The position numbers were made by a program, and so were the translations under genes. From Cyclobacteriaceae bacterium (GTDB taxonomy: Bacteria; Bacteroidota; Bacteroidia; Cytophagales; Cyclobacteriaceae), in the NCBI GenBank assembly GCA_025455445.1, contig JALOMN010000152.1, forward strand, positions 1-5,598: a stretch of 5,598 nucleotides of DNA. The letters run 5' to 3'. Under the pieces are notes generated by a model, which made no database searches, was not told the DNA's origin, and saw only the letters and a list, made by a program, of their open reading frames with translations. Positions 1 through 5,128 of the stretch are shown piece by piece. Position 1 is the stretch's first letter; the number at the start of each line of letters is the position of its first letter.

Positions 1-35
1 AATCCGGACTGGTTCAAGTGGGCTTTTGAATGGGA

Positions 36-41
36 AAGGAG
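36..41 (+). promoter_or_regulatory. Shine-Dalgarno site for the likely native hoxE start (ATG 46)
   Basis: The bases AAGGAG (AAAGGAG from 35) lie 4 nt before ATG 46-48, which is in frame with hoxE. This is a much better ribosome site than anything before the ATG at 115, and it argues that translation was meant to begin at 46. The same ATG overlaps a TGA in another frame (47-49), so an upstream gene may end there in an ATGA overlap. The first 45 bases are too short to say which gene that is. Confidence 0.55.
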
Positions 42-84
42 TGATATGACACCAAGGAACGAAAAGCTTGAGCCGCCATCATAA

Positions 85-102
85 GATAAGCGCTGGCTTA
101 TC
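85..102 (+). other. Perfect 7-bp hairpin directly after the hoxE in-frame stop
   Basis: GATAAGC (85-91) and GCTTATC (96-102) pair perfectly around the 4-nt loop GCTG. The stem begins at the base following TAA 82-84 and ends 12 nt before ATG 115. It also encodes the conserved DKRWLI residues of HoxE, so it may simply result from codon choice. No T-run follows it, so it is not a normal terminator. Confidence 0.5.
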
Positions 103-534
103 GTTCAGGCCACCATGCAAAGAAACGGCTTTGAGCGGGATGGACTAATCGAAACCCTGCACACCGTGCAGGAGTCGTTCGGATTTCTGGATGATGATTC
201 ATTGCGCTATGTGGCCGCTTCTCTAAATGCACCGCTAAGTCAGGTTTACGGTGTATCAACTTTTTATCACCTGTTTACGCTGAAACCCGCCGGGCGACAT
301 ACCTGTGTCGTCTGCCTGGGGACGGCATGTTATATCAAAGGTATTCCCCTTCTGTTAAAAGAAATCGAGAACGAATTTGGCATCAAGGCAGGACAGACAA
401 CGGCTGATGGGTCGCTTTCGCTGATGACGGCGCGTTGCCTGGGCTCTTGCGGCTTAGCGCCTGTGGCTGTCTTCGATGGCGATATCGCCGGAAAAGTCAA
501 CACTGAAGAGGCTATGGCGCGGTTAAAGGCTCTG

Positions 535-541
535 AAGGAGG
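535..541 (+). promoter_or_regulatory. Perfect Shine-Dalgarno AAGGAGG for ATG 548
   Basis: AAGGAGG ends 6 nt before ATG 548, inside the last codons of hoxE. Such a strong and well-spaced site, in an overlap of 17 nt with hoxE, marks 548 as a real translation start. It is where the next hox gene (normally hoxF) would be expected. This matters because the protein that now follows this start is not HoxF. Confidence 0.7.
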
Positions 542-547
542 CGGAAG

Positions 548-880
548 ATGTTCGACAAGCTTGAGGAAATCACAATTGCTGAACAAAAAATTTCAAAGCC
601 TTTGGCAATTGAACTTCATGCCGACAAAGAAGTTTTAATTCAAAATGGCAATCGCGAAAGCAAGTTGTTGTTATTGCAGGGCCGTCCGATCAATGAGCCC
701 GTAGTGCAATACGGACCCTTTGTAATGAATACGCAATCCGAAATTCAACAGGCAATGCGCGAATATCAACAAACACAATTCGGTGGCTGGCCATGGTCTA
801 CGTATGAGCATGTGCATCCACGCGAAAAGGGCAGGTTCGCCAGGTATCCGGATGGCAAAGAAGAAACACGGGATATGTAA
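548..880 (+). pseudogene. Chimeric ORF: short hox-like start fused to the C-terminal third of a pirin
   Basis: The ORF encodes 110 residues. From about residue 7 onward it reads as the Pirin_C half of a pirin (bicupin family; quercetinase-like or transcription-cofactor proteins). Visible are KLLLLQGRPINEPV (39-52), the pirin signature YGPFVMNT (55-62), GGWPW (79-83) and a GRFARYPDGKEE tail (95-106). Pirins are about 280-300 residues, and the N-terminal cupin with its metal-binding histidines is absent. The pirin frame has a TGA at 533-535, so no pirin sequence lies upstream here. The first codons (MFDKLE) belong with the GC-rich hox segment and have a perfect SD, so they are probably the start of hoxF. 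Codon use changes sharply at about 566, right after AAGCTTGAG (557-565). The product is unlikely to work as either protein. A natural in-frame rearrangement and a clone or assembly chimera both fit. The exact junction is uncertain by up to about 15 codons, because early HoxF sequence can superficially resemble residues 6-20. Confidence 0.75.
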
Positions 881-889
881 TTTTACTAT

Positions 890-1423
890 TTATATCTCAC
901 CGGTATCAACCCAGTAATTGGTGTAGTCGCGGGTGTCGATATAAACTGTGATTTCGTTGCCTTCTGTAAAATCCGTTTTATTCCAAACCTGGTCGCTTTT
1001 AAAAGTTTGCTTGCGACCACTTAAATCTGCTTCACATTCTACTATTAGTGGATGTTGCACGTTCTGGCCTGAACGGAATGTTACACTGGTATCATAATAC
1101 GTTCTGATAATCATTGCGCGGAGTCTTCGGCCCGATCGTTTCAACATCTCCTTGCGTGCCCTTTGCTTTGACATATAGTAGCGAATTCCTCCACCTATTG
1201 CACTAAAAACAAATCCCATTATACCCAATACTAAAGGGCCTACCCACTCATCGTCTTCTTCAAAAAGTTGTGGATCTGTGAAATATGAATATCCCCAAAC
1301 CAAACCTACACCAAGAAATATCAAGCCTACCCCCAGAAATATGCCGGTAAATAAATTCATGAACCCCTTCATGCTTCCTGTAATGGGCTTACTTGCTGAA
1401 TCAAAATCATTGTAAGAATTCAT
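890..1423 (-). CDS. Two-TM membrane protein with DUF3592-like C-terminal domain
   Basis: The product has 177 residues. Two hydrophobic helices (about 25-47 and 61-83) are joined by a short acidic loop, FEEDDEW. A basic stretch follows (KQRARKEMLKRSGRRLRA, 87-104), which would sit on the cytoplasmic side. The C-terminal part is a beta-rich domain with PLIVECEADLSGRKQTF (125-141) and GNEITVYIDTRDYTNYWVD (155-173). This pattern of short strands ending in 'V.ID..D....WVD' recalls DUF3592 membrane proteins; I would not go beyond that, and the function is unknown. The start at 1423 has no clear SD; Met18 is a possible alternative but would still retain both helices. It ends 9 nt from the end of the pirin fragment (convergent) and is divergent from the MBL-fold gene, with 92 nt between them in which I see no clear promoter match. 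Confidence 0.65.
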   Translation of the reverse strand: MNSYNDFDSASKPITGSMKGFMNLFTGIFLGVGLIFLGVGLVWGYSYFTDPQLFEEDDEWVGPLVLGIMGFVFSAIGGGIRYYMSKQRARKEMLKRSGRRLRAMIIRTYYDTSVTFRSGQNVQHPLIVECEADLSGRKQTFKSDQVWNKTDFTEGNEITVYIDTRDYTNYWVDTGEI

Positions 1424-1515
1424 GTGTGAAGATTATTCAACTAAGTTAACGGTTGAGTCTTTATAATCAACATGGTATGTCTAGGGTTTAACTACTGCAA
1501 CTGTTAATTTTAGAG

Positions 1516-2433
1516 ATGACTTTTATTAGCAACTTACTGGCAATCCTTTTACTTAACGCCTCTGTTGTCTTTGCTCAAAACAAAATGATTGTGCTGGGCA
1601 CCGCACAAGATGGTGGTTATCCGCAAATGGGCTGTTCACGCGCATGTTGCATCAACGCCAATCAACAGGATTCATTAAGACAAATGGTAGTGTCATTGGC
1701 GCTGGCCGATTTGCAGCAAAAAAAGTGGTGGCTATTTGAAGCTACCCCTGATATTAAAGATCAGTTAAAATTATTTGCGGAAGCCACTGATCATCAATTC
1801 AACTTTTTACCGGATGGTATTTTTATCACCCATGCCCACATTGGGCATTACACCGGGTTAATGCAATTAGGTCGGGAAGTGATTAATTCACAACAACTAC
1901 CTGTATATGTGCTGCCGAAACTAAAAGGGTTTTTAGAGCAGAATGGACCGTGGAGCCAACTAGTGAATTTGAAAAATATTTCTTTAGTAATGCTCACAGA
2001 AGAAATTCCTCATCCATTATCCGATAATCTTTCTGTAACTGCTTTTCGCGTCCCCCATCGCGATGAATTTTCTGAAACTGCAGGATTTAAAATCACTACT
2101 CCTACTACCCGCTACTTATTTATTCCAGATATTGATAAGTGGAGTAAATGGAATAAAGACATTGTGAAGGAAGTAAAATCAGTAGATGTCGCTTATTTAG
2201 ATGCTACATTTTTTACTGCCGATGAACTGCCCAATCGGAAAATAAGCGAAGTACCGCATCCAACAGTAACTGAGACAATGAATTTGTTCGTAAATGAAAG
2301 TATCGAAACAAAAAACAAAATACACTTCATACATTTCAATCACACCAACCCGGTGCTTTATAATATAAACTCACAATTGAAATTAAAACAGGCCGGGTTT
2401 CGGTGGGCTACACAGGTGAAATCAGGAAGGTAA
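1516..2433 (+). CDS. Secreted PqqB-like metallo-beta-lactamase-fold hydrolase
   Basis: The product has 305 residues. An N-terminal signal peptide (hydrophobic 4-19, likely cleavage VFA|QN after A20) sends it to the periplasm. The mature protein opens with MIVLGTAQDGGYPQMGC (24-40) and CSRACC (40-45), the pattern of PqqB and its relatives. The metal site is visible as THAHIGH (105-111), a form of HxHxDH in which Asp is replaced by Gly, with further candidate ligands H181 (VPHRDEF), D205 (IPDIDKW), D229 (YLDATFF) and H273/H276 (HFIHFNHTNP). PqqB acts in pyrroloquinoline quinone biosynthesis in the cytoplasm. This exported relative has no pqq genes beside it, so I do not assign it that role; a generic MBL-fold hydrolase with unknown substrate is safer. 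It has its own upstream region, and no good SD is visible, as is usual in Bacteroidota. Its stop abuts the stop of the convergent 77-aa gene with no gap. Confidence 0.85.
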   Translation: MTFISNLLAILLLNASVVFAQNKMIVLGTAQDGGYPQMGCSRACCINANQQDSLRQMVVSLALADLQQKKWWLFEATPDIKDQLKLFAEATDHQFNFLPDGIFITHAHIGHYTGLMQLGREVINSQQLPVYVLPKLKGFLEQNGPWSQLVNLKNISLVMLTEEIPHPLSDNLSVTAFRVPHRDEFSETAGFKITTPTTRYLFIPDIDKWSKWNKDIVKEVKSVDVAYLDATFFTADELPNRKISEVPHPTVTETMNLFVNESIETKNKIHFIHFNHTNPVLYNINSQLKLKQAGFRWATQVKSGR

Positions 2434-2667
2434 TTACTTATTGCCCGGGCGGGTGAGGTAGATAGAGATGATGATTAATAAAATGGCCAATACACCGATG
2501 ATGAGATAACCCACTTGTACCATCATCCATTCAGCCGTATAATCGGGCTCGAGACCCCGCTTAATATCATGAAGTGCCGCCATCTGTAATAACTGCACGA
2601 GTATAATTACAATGGCGGCACCCATTACCAGCAATCCTTGCTTTTTTCCGGAACCCGAATTATTCAT
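2434..2667 (-). CDS. Small two-TM membrane protein (77 aa), unknown function
   Basis: I do not recognise this protein. It has a short polar N-terminus (MNNSGSGKKQ), a hydrophobic helix at about 12-32, a charged loop (HDIKRGLEPDYTAEW, 33-47) and a second helix at about 48-71, then RPGNK. The two helices place both ends on the same side, and KK at 8-9 and R73/K77 suggest that side is the cytoplasm. It lies 32 nt downstream of hpf on the same strand with no terminator visible between them, so it is probably co-transcribed. Its stop codon directly touches that of the convergent MBL-fold gene, which leaves no room for an intergenic terminator. Confidence 0.6.
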   Translation of the reverse strand: MNNSGSGKKQGLLVMGAAIVIILVQLLQMAALHDIKRGLEPDYTAEWMMVQVGYLIIGVLAILLIIISIYLTRPGNK

Positions 2668-2699
2668 TGGTGGGTTATAGTGTAAAAAATCAGTCTGGT

Positions 2700-2996
2700 T
2701 TATGCCCGCTGCTTTTCTTTCCAGTCTTTCACTTCGCGCTGCAGCGTATCTGAAATTTTCAGTACTACTTCTTCAAATGATTCTCCGGTCTTCTTCACAA
2801 AAATATCATCACCGGGTATCACCAGTTTTACTTCCATGGTCTTGTTACTCGGAGCCTCTGCTTTTTCAACCCGCAGTGTTACTCGCGCTTCTAAAATGCG
2901 ATCACTGAAGCGATCCAGTTTACCTAATTTCTCATCAATTAAATCCAATAACTCCTGGCGTGGAGTAAGGCCTACATTTTGAACATGAATTTTCAT
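2700..2996 (-). CDS. hpf: Ribosome hibernation promoting factor, short form (HPF/RaiA family)
   Basis: HPF-family proteins bind the decoding centre of the 30S subunit in stationary or starved cells. They block mRNA and tRNA binding and help form inactive ribosomes. The 98-residue product has the family's beta-alpha-beta-beta-beta-alpha order: MKIHVQNVGLTPRQELLDLI (1-20), EKLGKLDRF (22-30), strands around ARVTLRVEK (37-45) and MEVKLVIPGDDIFVKK (54-69), and the long second helix ESFEEVVLKISDTLQREV (72-89) ending in a basic KDWKEKQRA tail. The length matches short HPF; the dimerising C-terminal domain of long HPF is absent, as is common in Bacteroidota. Its start has no evident SD, and the 69-nt upstream gap contains repeated ACGTT units but no promoter I can defend. 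Neighbours on the same strand are a 49-aa basic protein upstream and a small membrane protein downstream. Confidence 0.9.
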   Translation of the reverse strand: MKIHVQNVGLTPRQELLDLIDEKLGKLDRFSDRILEARVTLRVEKAEAPSNKTMEVKLVIPGDDIFVKKTGESFEEVVLKISDTLQREVKDWKEKQRA

Positions 2997-3054
2997 TGCG
3001 TACGTTACGTTAAAAGTGAATTTTTAAAAGATAAAGAAAGCAAAACATTGCAGA

Positions 3055-3081
3055 AAATCCCACTCTTATGATTTGGGATTT
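3055..3081 (-). terminator. 8-bp inverted repeat at the end of the 49-aa gene, possible terminator or attenuator
   Basis: AAATCCCA (3055-3062) and TGGGATTT (3074-3081) form a perfect 8-bp stem around an 11-nt loop. The loop contains the stop codon of the 49-aa gene (3066-3068). On the minus strand no real T-run follows (TCTGCAATG), so intrinsic termination would be weak. It sits between the 49-aa gene and hpf, where it could reduce read-through or shape mRNA decay. Function is inference from position. Confidence 0.35.
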
Positions 3082-3215
3082 GTGCCTTTGGGTTTTTTGG
3101 TTTCTTTCAACAAGGTGAGGTTTTCTACCTGGGCACGCTTGTCTTTGCGTTGATACCTTTTTTCCTGTTCGATTTTAAGGTTTTCTTCCGCTTTAATGTA
3201 TTCCCGGTTTTTCAT
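3066..3215 (-). CDS. Small charged protein, 49 aa, with perfect Shine-Dalgarno
   Basis: Reading the minus strand from ATG (3213-3215) to TAA (3066-3068) gives a 49-residue protein starting MKNREYIKAEENLKIEQEKR and ending KKPKGTNPKS. It is rich in Lys, Glu and Arg, has no cysteine and no hydrophobic segment, and its first 40 residues should form a charged helix or coiled coil. The start is well supported: AAGGAGG (plus-strand 3220-3226) lies 4 nt before the ATG, the best SD on this strand in the window. I do not recognise the family and give no function. It is the first gene of a possible minus-strand cluster with hpf (69 nt downstream) and the 77-aa membrane protein. It is divergent from the DUF1080 lipoprotein gene. 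A nucleic-acid- or ribosome-associated role would suit the charge and the hpf neighbour, but that is speculation. Confidence 0.65.
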   Translation of the reverse strand: MKNREYIKAEENLKIEQEKRYQRKDKRAQVENLTLLKETKKPKGTNPKS

Positions 3216-3267
3216 ACATCCTCCTTTTTTATTTGAGAGAAATGTAGAATATCAAAATGAATTAAAC

Positions 3268-3294
3268 CATGATAACAATCATCAAGTTATCATG
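3268..3294. promoter_or_regulatory. Perfect 9-bp inverted repeat in a divergent intergenic region (possible operator)
   Basis: CATGATAAC (3268-3276) and GTTATCATG (3286-3294) are exact reverse complements separated by 9 nt (AATCATCAA). The 155-nt gap (3216-3370) separates the divergent starts of the 49-aa gene and the lipoprotein operon. A two-half-site element centred about 1.9 helical turns apart fits a dimeric regulator binding site. A weak hairpin in the lipoprotein leader is the alternative. Nothing else stands out in the gap; I could not find a convincing TTTG / TAnnTTTG Bacteroidota promoter. Confidence 0.4.
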
Positions 3295-3370
3295 AAATTT
3301 GGCACGAAGGTTCTTTTGATACCCTTGCCAATAATTAATTTGTATTTTTAACATACTTATAATCACCCAT

Positions 3371-4228
3371 ATGATACTGATACGCAATTCAGCGCTGCTC
3401 TTCCTTCTCTCCCTATTTATAATTTCATGCAATACTACTGAGCATGATAAAAAGGAATGGCGTGCCTTGTTTAATGGGAAAGACCTCAACGACTGGGATA
3501 TAAAAATTTCCGGTCATGCATTGAATGATAATTTTGGAAATACCTTCCGCCTCGATAGTGGCAAATTGCTGGTGCGTTATGATCAATATGATTCCTTCCG
3601 CAACCAGTTTGGCCACATCTTTTACAAAGAGAAGTTTTCGCACTATTTACTGGCGGTGGAGTATCGCTTTGTAGGCGAACAGGCTGCCGGTGGAGCCGGA
3701 TGGGCTACCCGCAACAGCGGTGCGATGTTGCATGCACAATCAGCCGCAAGCATGCTGCGCGACCAGGATTTTCCCATCAGCATTGAAGCGCAATTTCTGG
3801 GTGGATTAGGCGAAGGAAACCGGTCTACTGCCAACCTCTGCACTCCAGGCACAAACGTGTATATGGCCGATACGCTTTTTATTCCACATTGCATCAGCTC
3901 ACGGTCAAAAACATATGATGGCGACCAGTGGGTGCATGTAGAATTACTTGTGTTAGGCGATTCATTAATCCGCCACATGGTAAACGGTGACACGGTGCTT
4001 GAATACACCAACCCACAAATCGGTGGAGGTGCTGTAAACAATTTTGACCCAGCTATCAAACTCGATGGCACACCACTTACTGAAGGCTATATTGCGCTTC
4101 AAAGTGAAAGTCACCCAATAGAATTCAGAAAAGTGGAATTGCTTGAGTTGAAGGGCTGTAAAGATCCGAAAGCAAAAAACTTTAAGTCGTATTTTGTAAA
4201 AGCAGATAATTCAAAGTGTATCTATTGA
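3371..4228 (+). CDS. DUF1080-type lipoprotein (3-keto-disaccharide hydrolase domain family)
   Basis: The product has 285 residues. It begins with a lipoprotein signal: hydrophobic 8-18 and lipobox IISC with the lipidated Cys at 20, followed by NTTEHDKKE. The domain from about 31 to 257 is of the concanavalin-like DUF1080 family (PF06439). Visible are WRALFNGKDLNDWDI (30-44), RNSGAM (114-119), a strand with SIEAQFLGG (137-145), DQWVHVELLV (185-194) and the closing EGYIALQSESHPIEFRKVEL (238-257). Members bind or act on carbohydrates; some are 3-keto-glycoside hydrolases. The substrate cannot be told here. After the domain is a short tail GCKDPKAKNFKSYF...SKCIY (262-285) with two cysteines (263 and 283) that could form a disulfide. 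The start at ATG 3371 gives a complete signal peptide. It heads a three-gene operon, with 2 nt to the next start. Confidence 0.85.
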   Translation: MILIRNSALLFLLSLFIISCNTTEHDKKEWRALFNGKDLNDWDIKISGHALNDNFGNTFRLDSGKLLVRYDQYDSFRNQFGHIFYKEKFSHYLLAVEYRFVGEQAAGGAGWATRNSGAMLHAQSAASMLRDQDFPISIEAQFLGGLGEGNRSTANLCTPGTNVYMADTLFIPHCISSRSKTYDGDQWVHVELLVLGDSLIRHMVNGDTVLEYTNPQIGGGAVNNFDPAIKLDGTPLTEGYIALQSESHPIEFRKVELLELKGCKDPKAKNFKSYFVKADNSKCIY

Positions 4229-4230
4229 TT

Positions 4231-4635
4231 ATGAAGACATTTAAATCTAAAATCGGAAATTGGCTTGTTACGCTGATAGTTTCGACACTGGGAGTTACGA
4301 CAGCCTACATGATATATATGAAAACGTGGCCAGGCGTATTGGTGCTGGGTCTTACATCCTTATTTATTCTGCATCTCTTTTTAAACACCTATTACCAGGT
4401 AATCGGCACAAGCTTGAGAATTAAGTGTGGAATAATTATCGATAAAACCATTGATGTCAGTTCGATCCGAAAAATTGAAGACTCAAAAAGTATCTTCAGT
4501 GCACCGGCTCTTTCACACGACAGGCTGGAAATTCTTTATAACAAATTTGATTCTGTGGTTATCTCTCCCGAAAACAAAGAGGAATTTGCAAGAGAACTGA
4601 AAACCATTAATCCTAATATTGAATTGAAACTATAG
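4231..4635 (+). CDS. Two-TM protein with bacterial PH domain
   Basis: The product has 134 residues from ATG 4231, which follows the lipoprotein stop by 2 nt. A GTG at 4216 would add five residues overlapping that gene, and I reject it because ATG 4231 is properly placed. Two hydrophobic helices (about 10-29 and 34-51) precede a small beta-rich domain. That domain carries YYQVIGTSLRIKCGIIIDKTI (54-74), VSSIRKIEDSK (76-86), APALSHDRLEILYNKFDSV (91-109) and ISPENKEEFARELK (111-124). The order 'TYY.I....L.I..G......DV.SIR.I..S....S.PALS.DRLEI.Y' is typical of bacterial PH-domain (DUF1200-like) membrane proteins. Their role is poorly known. The gene is translationally linked to both neighbours, since its TAG is followed at once by the next ATG. 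Codon use matches the operon. Confidence 0.75.
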   Translation: MKTFKSKIGNWLVTLIVSTLGVTTAYMIYMKTWPGVLVLGLTSLFILHLFLNTYYQVIGTSLRIKCGIIIDKTIDVSSIRKIEDSKSIFSAPALSHDRLEILYNKFDSVVISPENKEEFARELKTINPNIELKL

Positions 4636-5061
4636 ATGAAAATTCGGGAATTAACAGAAGAACTGCATCATTGGAAACTCTCGAAAGAAAGAGTGATTCA
4701 TTTTTCGATTGGCATCGCTGCATTGATTGTTTATGAATTTATTGCGCGTCCTTATTATCGCCCTTATATCTATAAACATCAAATCAATGATTTTCACATT
4801 GCCGACACCCTTGGCAACTCATTAGGGACAATTGCTACAATCTATACGTTGATTGCCTTGTTTGGTAGCACACGCCCACAGCATATTTTCCTGATCAACA
4901 CGATAACAATCAGTGTAGCCCTCTATGAAGTCGCTCACCCCTTGCTTGGCAAACCGATTGACCCGTGGGATATTCTGGCAACCGTTGTCAGTGGTGGAAT
5001 TTGTTATCTGCTCTATGGATGGATTCACCCGCAATCAAATTCGTTGAAGCACAATACCTGA
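4636..5061 (+). CDS. VanZ-like small integral membrane protein
   Basis: The product has 141 residues. ATG 4636 directly follows the stop of the PH-domain gene, so the two are almost surely translated together. A polar, amphipathic N-terminus (1-18) leads into four likely membrane helices at about 20-38, 58-77, 83-101 and 111-130. The pair LYEVAHPLLGKPIDPWDIL (97-115) followed by ATVVSGGICYLLY (115-127) matches the pattern of VanZ-like and related proteins, in which an acidic residue in one helix precedes 'D.WD..A...G' in the last. VanZ gives low-level teicoplanin resistance, but most members of the fold have no known role and I do not infer resistance. Being in an operon with a lipoprotein and a PH-domain membrane protein suggests an envelope function. 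A hairpin lies right after its stop. Confidence 0.65.
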   Translation: MKIRELTEELHHWKLSKERVIHFSIGIAALIVYEFIARPYYRPYIYKHQINDFHIADTLGNSLGTIATIYTLIALFGSTRPQHIFLINTITISVALYEVAHPLLGKPIDPWDILATVVSGGICYLLYGWIHPQSNSLKHNT

Positions 5062-5087
5062 AGAAGAATTATTTTTTTAATTCTTCT
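5062..5087. terminator. 10-bp AT-rich hairpin between convergent genes, possible terminator
   Basis: AGAAGAATTA (5062-5071) and TAATTCTTCT (5078-5087) form a perfect 10-bp stem with a T6 loop. It starts at the base after the stop of the VanZ-like gene and lies before the end of the convergent frameshifted gene. It has only three G-C pairs and no T-run after it on either strand, so it is not a classical intrinsic terminator. It may still protect mRNA 3' ends or help separate the convergent transcripts. Confidence 0.45.
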
Positions 5088-5128
5088 CACATTTACGGTA
5101 TTGCTGTTTCCCTATCCAAATCAATAAA

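Larger units (their letters stand above)
46..564 (+). pseudogene. hoxE: HoxE / NuoE-like [2Fe-2S] diaphorase subunit, interrupted by in-frame TAA at codon 13
   Basis: This is the small thioredoxin-fold [2Fe-2S] subunit of the diaphorase part of bidirectional NAD(P)-linked [NiFe] hydrogenases. It passes electrons between the HoxF/HoxU flavin and Fe-S subunits in the cytoplasm. Seen: the cluster motif VCLGTAC (C-x4-C) and ARCLGSC (C-x3-C), which are C67/C72 and C108/C112 counted from the ATG at 115, plus the family stretch VYGVSTFYHLF. HoxE is favoured over NuoE by HTCVVCLGTACYIKG and by the N-terminal 'DKRW..VQATMQRNGF'. That N-terminus starts before Met115: reading from ATG 46 gives MTPRNEKLEPPS, then TAA at 82-84, then DKRWLIVQATM in the same frame. 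TCA to TAA is one base change and would restore PPSSDKRW. The 149-residue version from ATG 115 keeps all four cluster cysteines but loses about 23 residues and has no good SD. Family assignment is from memory of motifs. Sequencing error remains possible for the stop. Confidence 0.7.

Noticed and set aside
1..45. Attempt to identify the gene upstream of hoxE
   Set aside because: Three frames are partly open, and endings at 27-29 or 47-49 are both possible; too short to name.
1452..1472. GTTGA / TCAAC inverted pair and a TATAAT (1462-1467) in the 890-1515 divergent gap
   Set aside because: Only 5 bp of stem, and no well-spaced -35 partner or Bacteroidota-type promoter around the TATAAT.
2702..2908. 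Plus-strand ORF opposite hpf
   Set aside because: It is the complement of a well-recognised HPF coding sequence and has no protein-like features of its own.
3262..3643. Minus-strand ORFs opposite the lipoprotein start
   Set aside because: They run antisense through the signal peptide and DUF1080 domain and show no recognisable domains.
3643..4071. 142-residue minus-strand ORF inside the DUF1080 gene
   Set aside because: Rich in Cys, Pro and Ser as expected for an antisense shadow; the plus-strand gene is clearly real.
4216..4230. GTG at 4216 as start of the PH-domain gene
   Set aside because: It adds only MYLLI and overlaps the lipoprotein end; ATG 4231, 2 nt after the upstream stop, is the natural coupled start.
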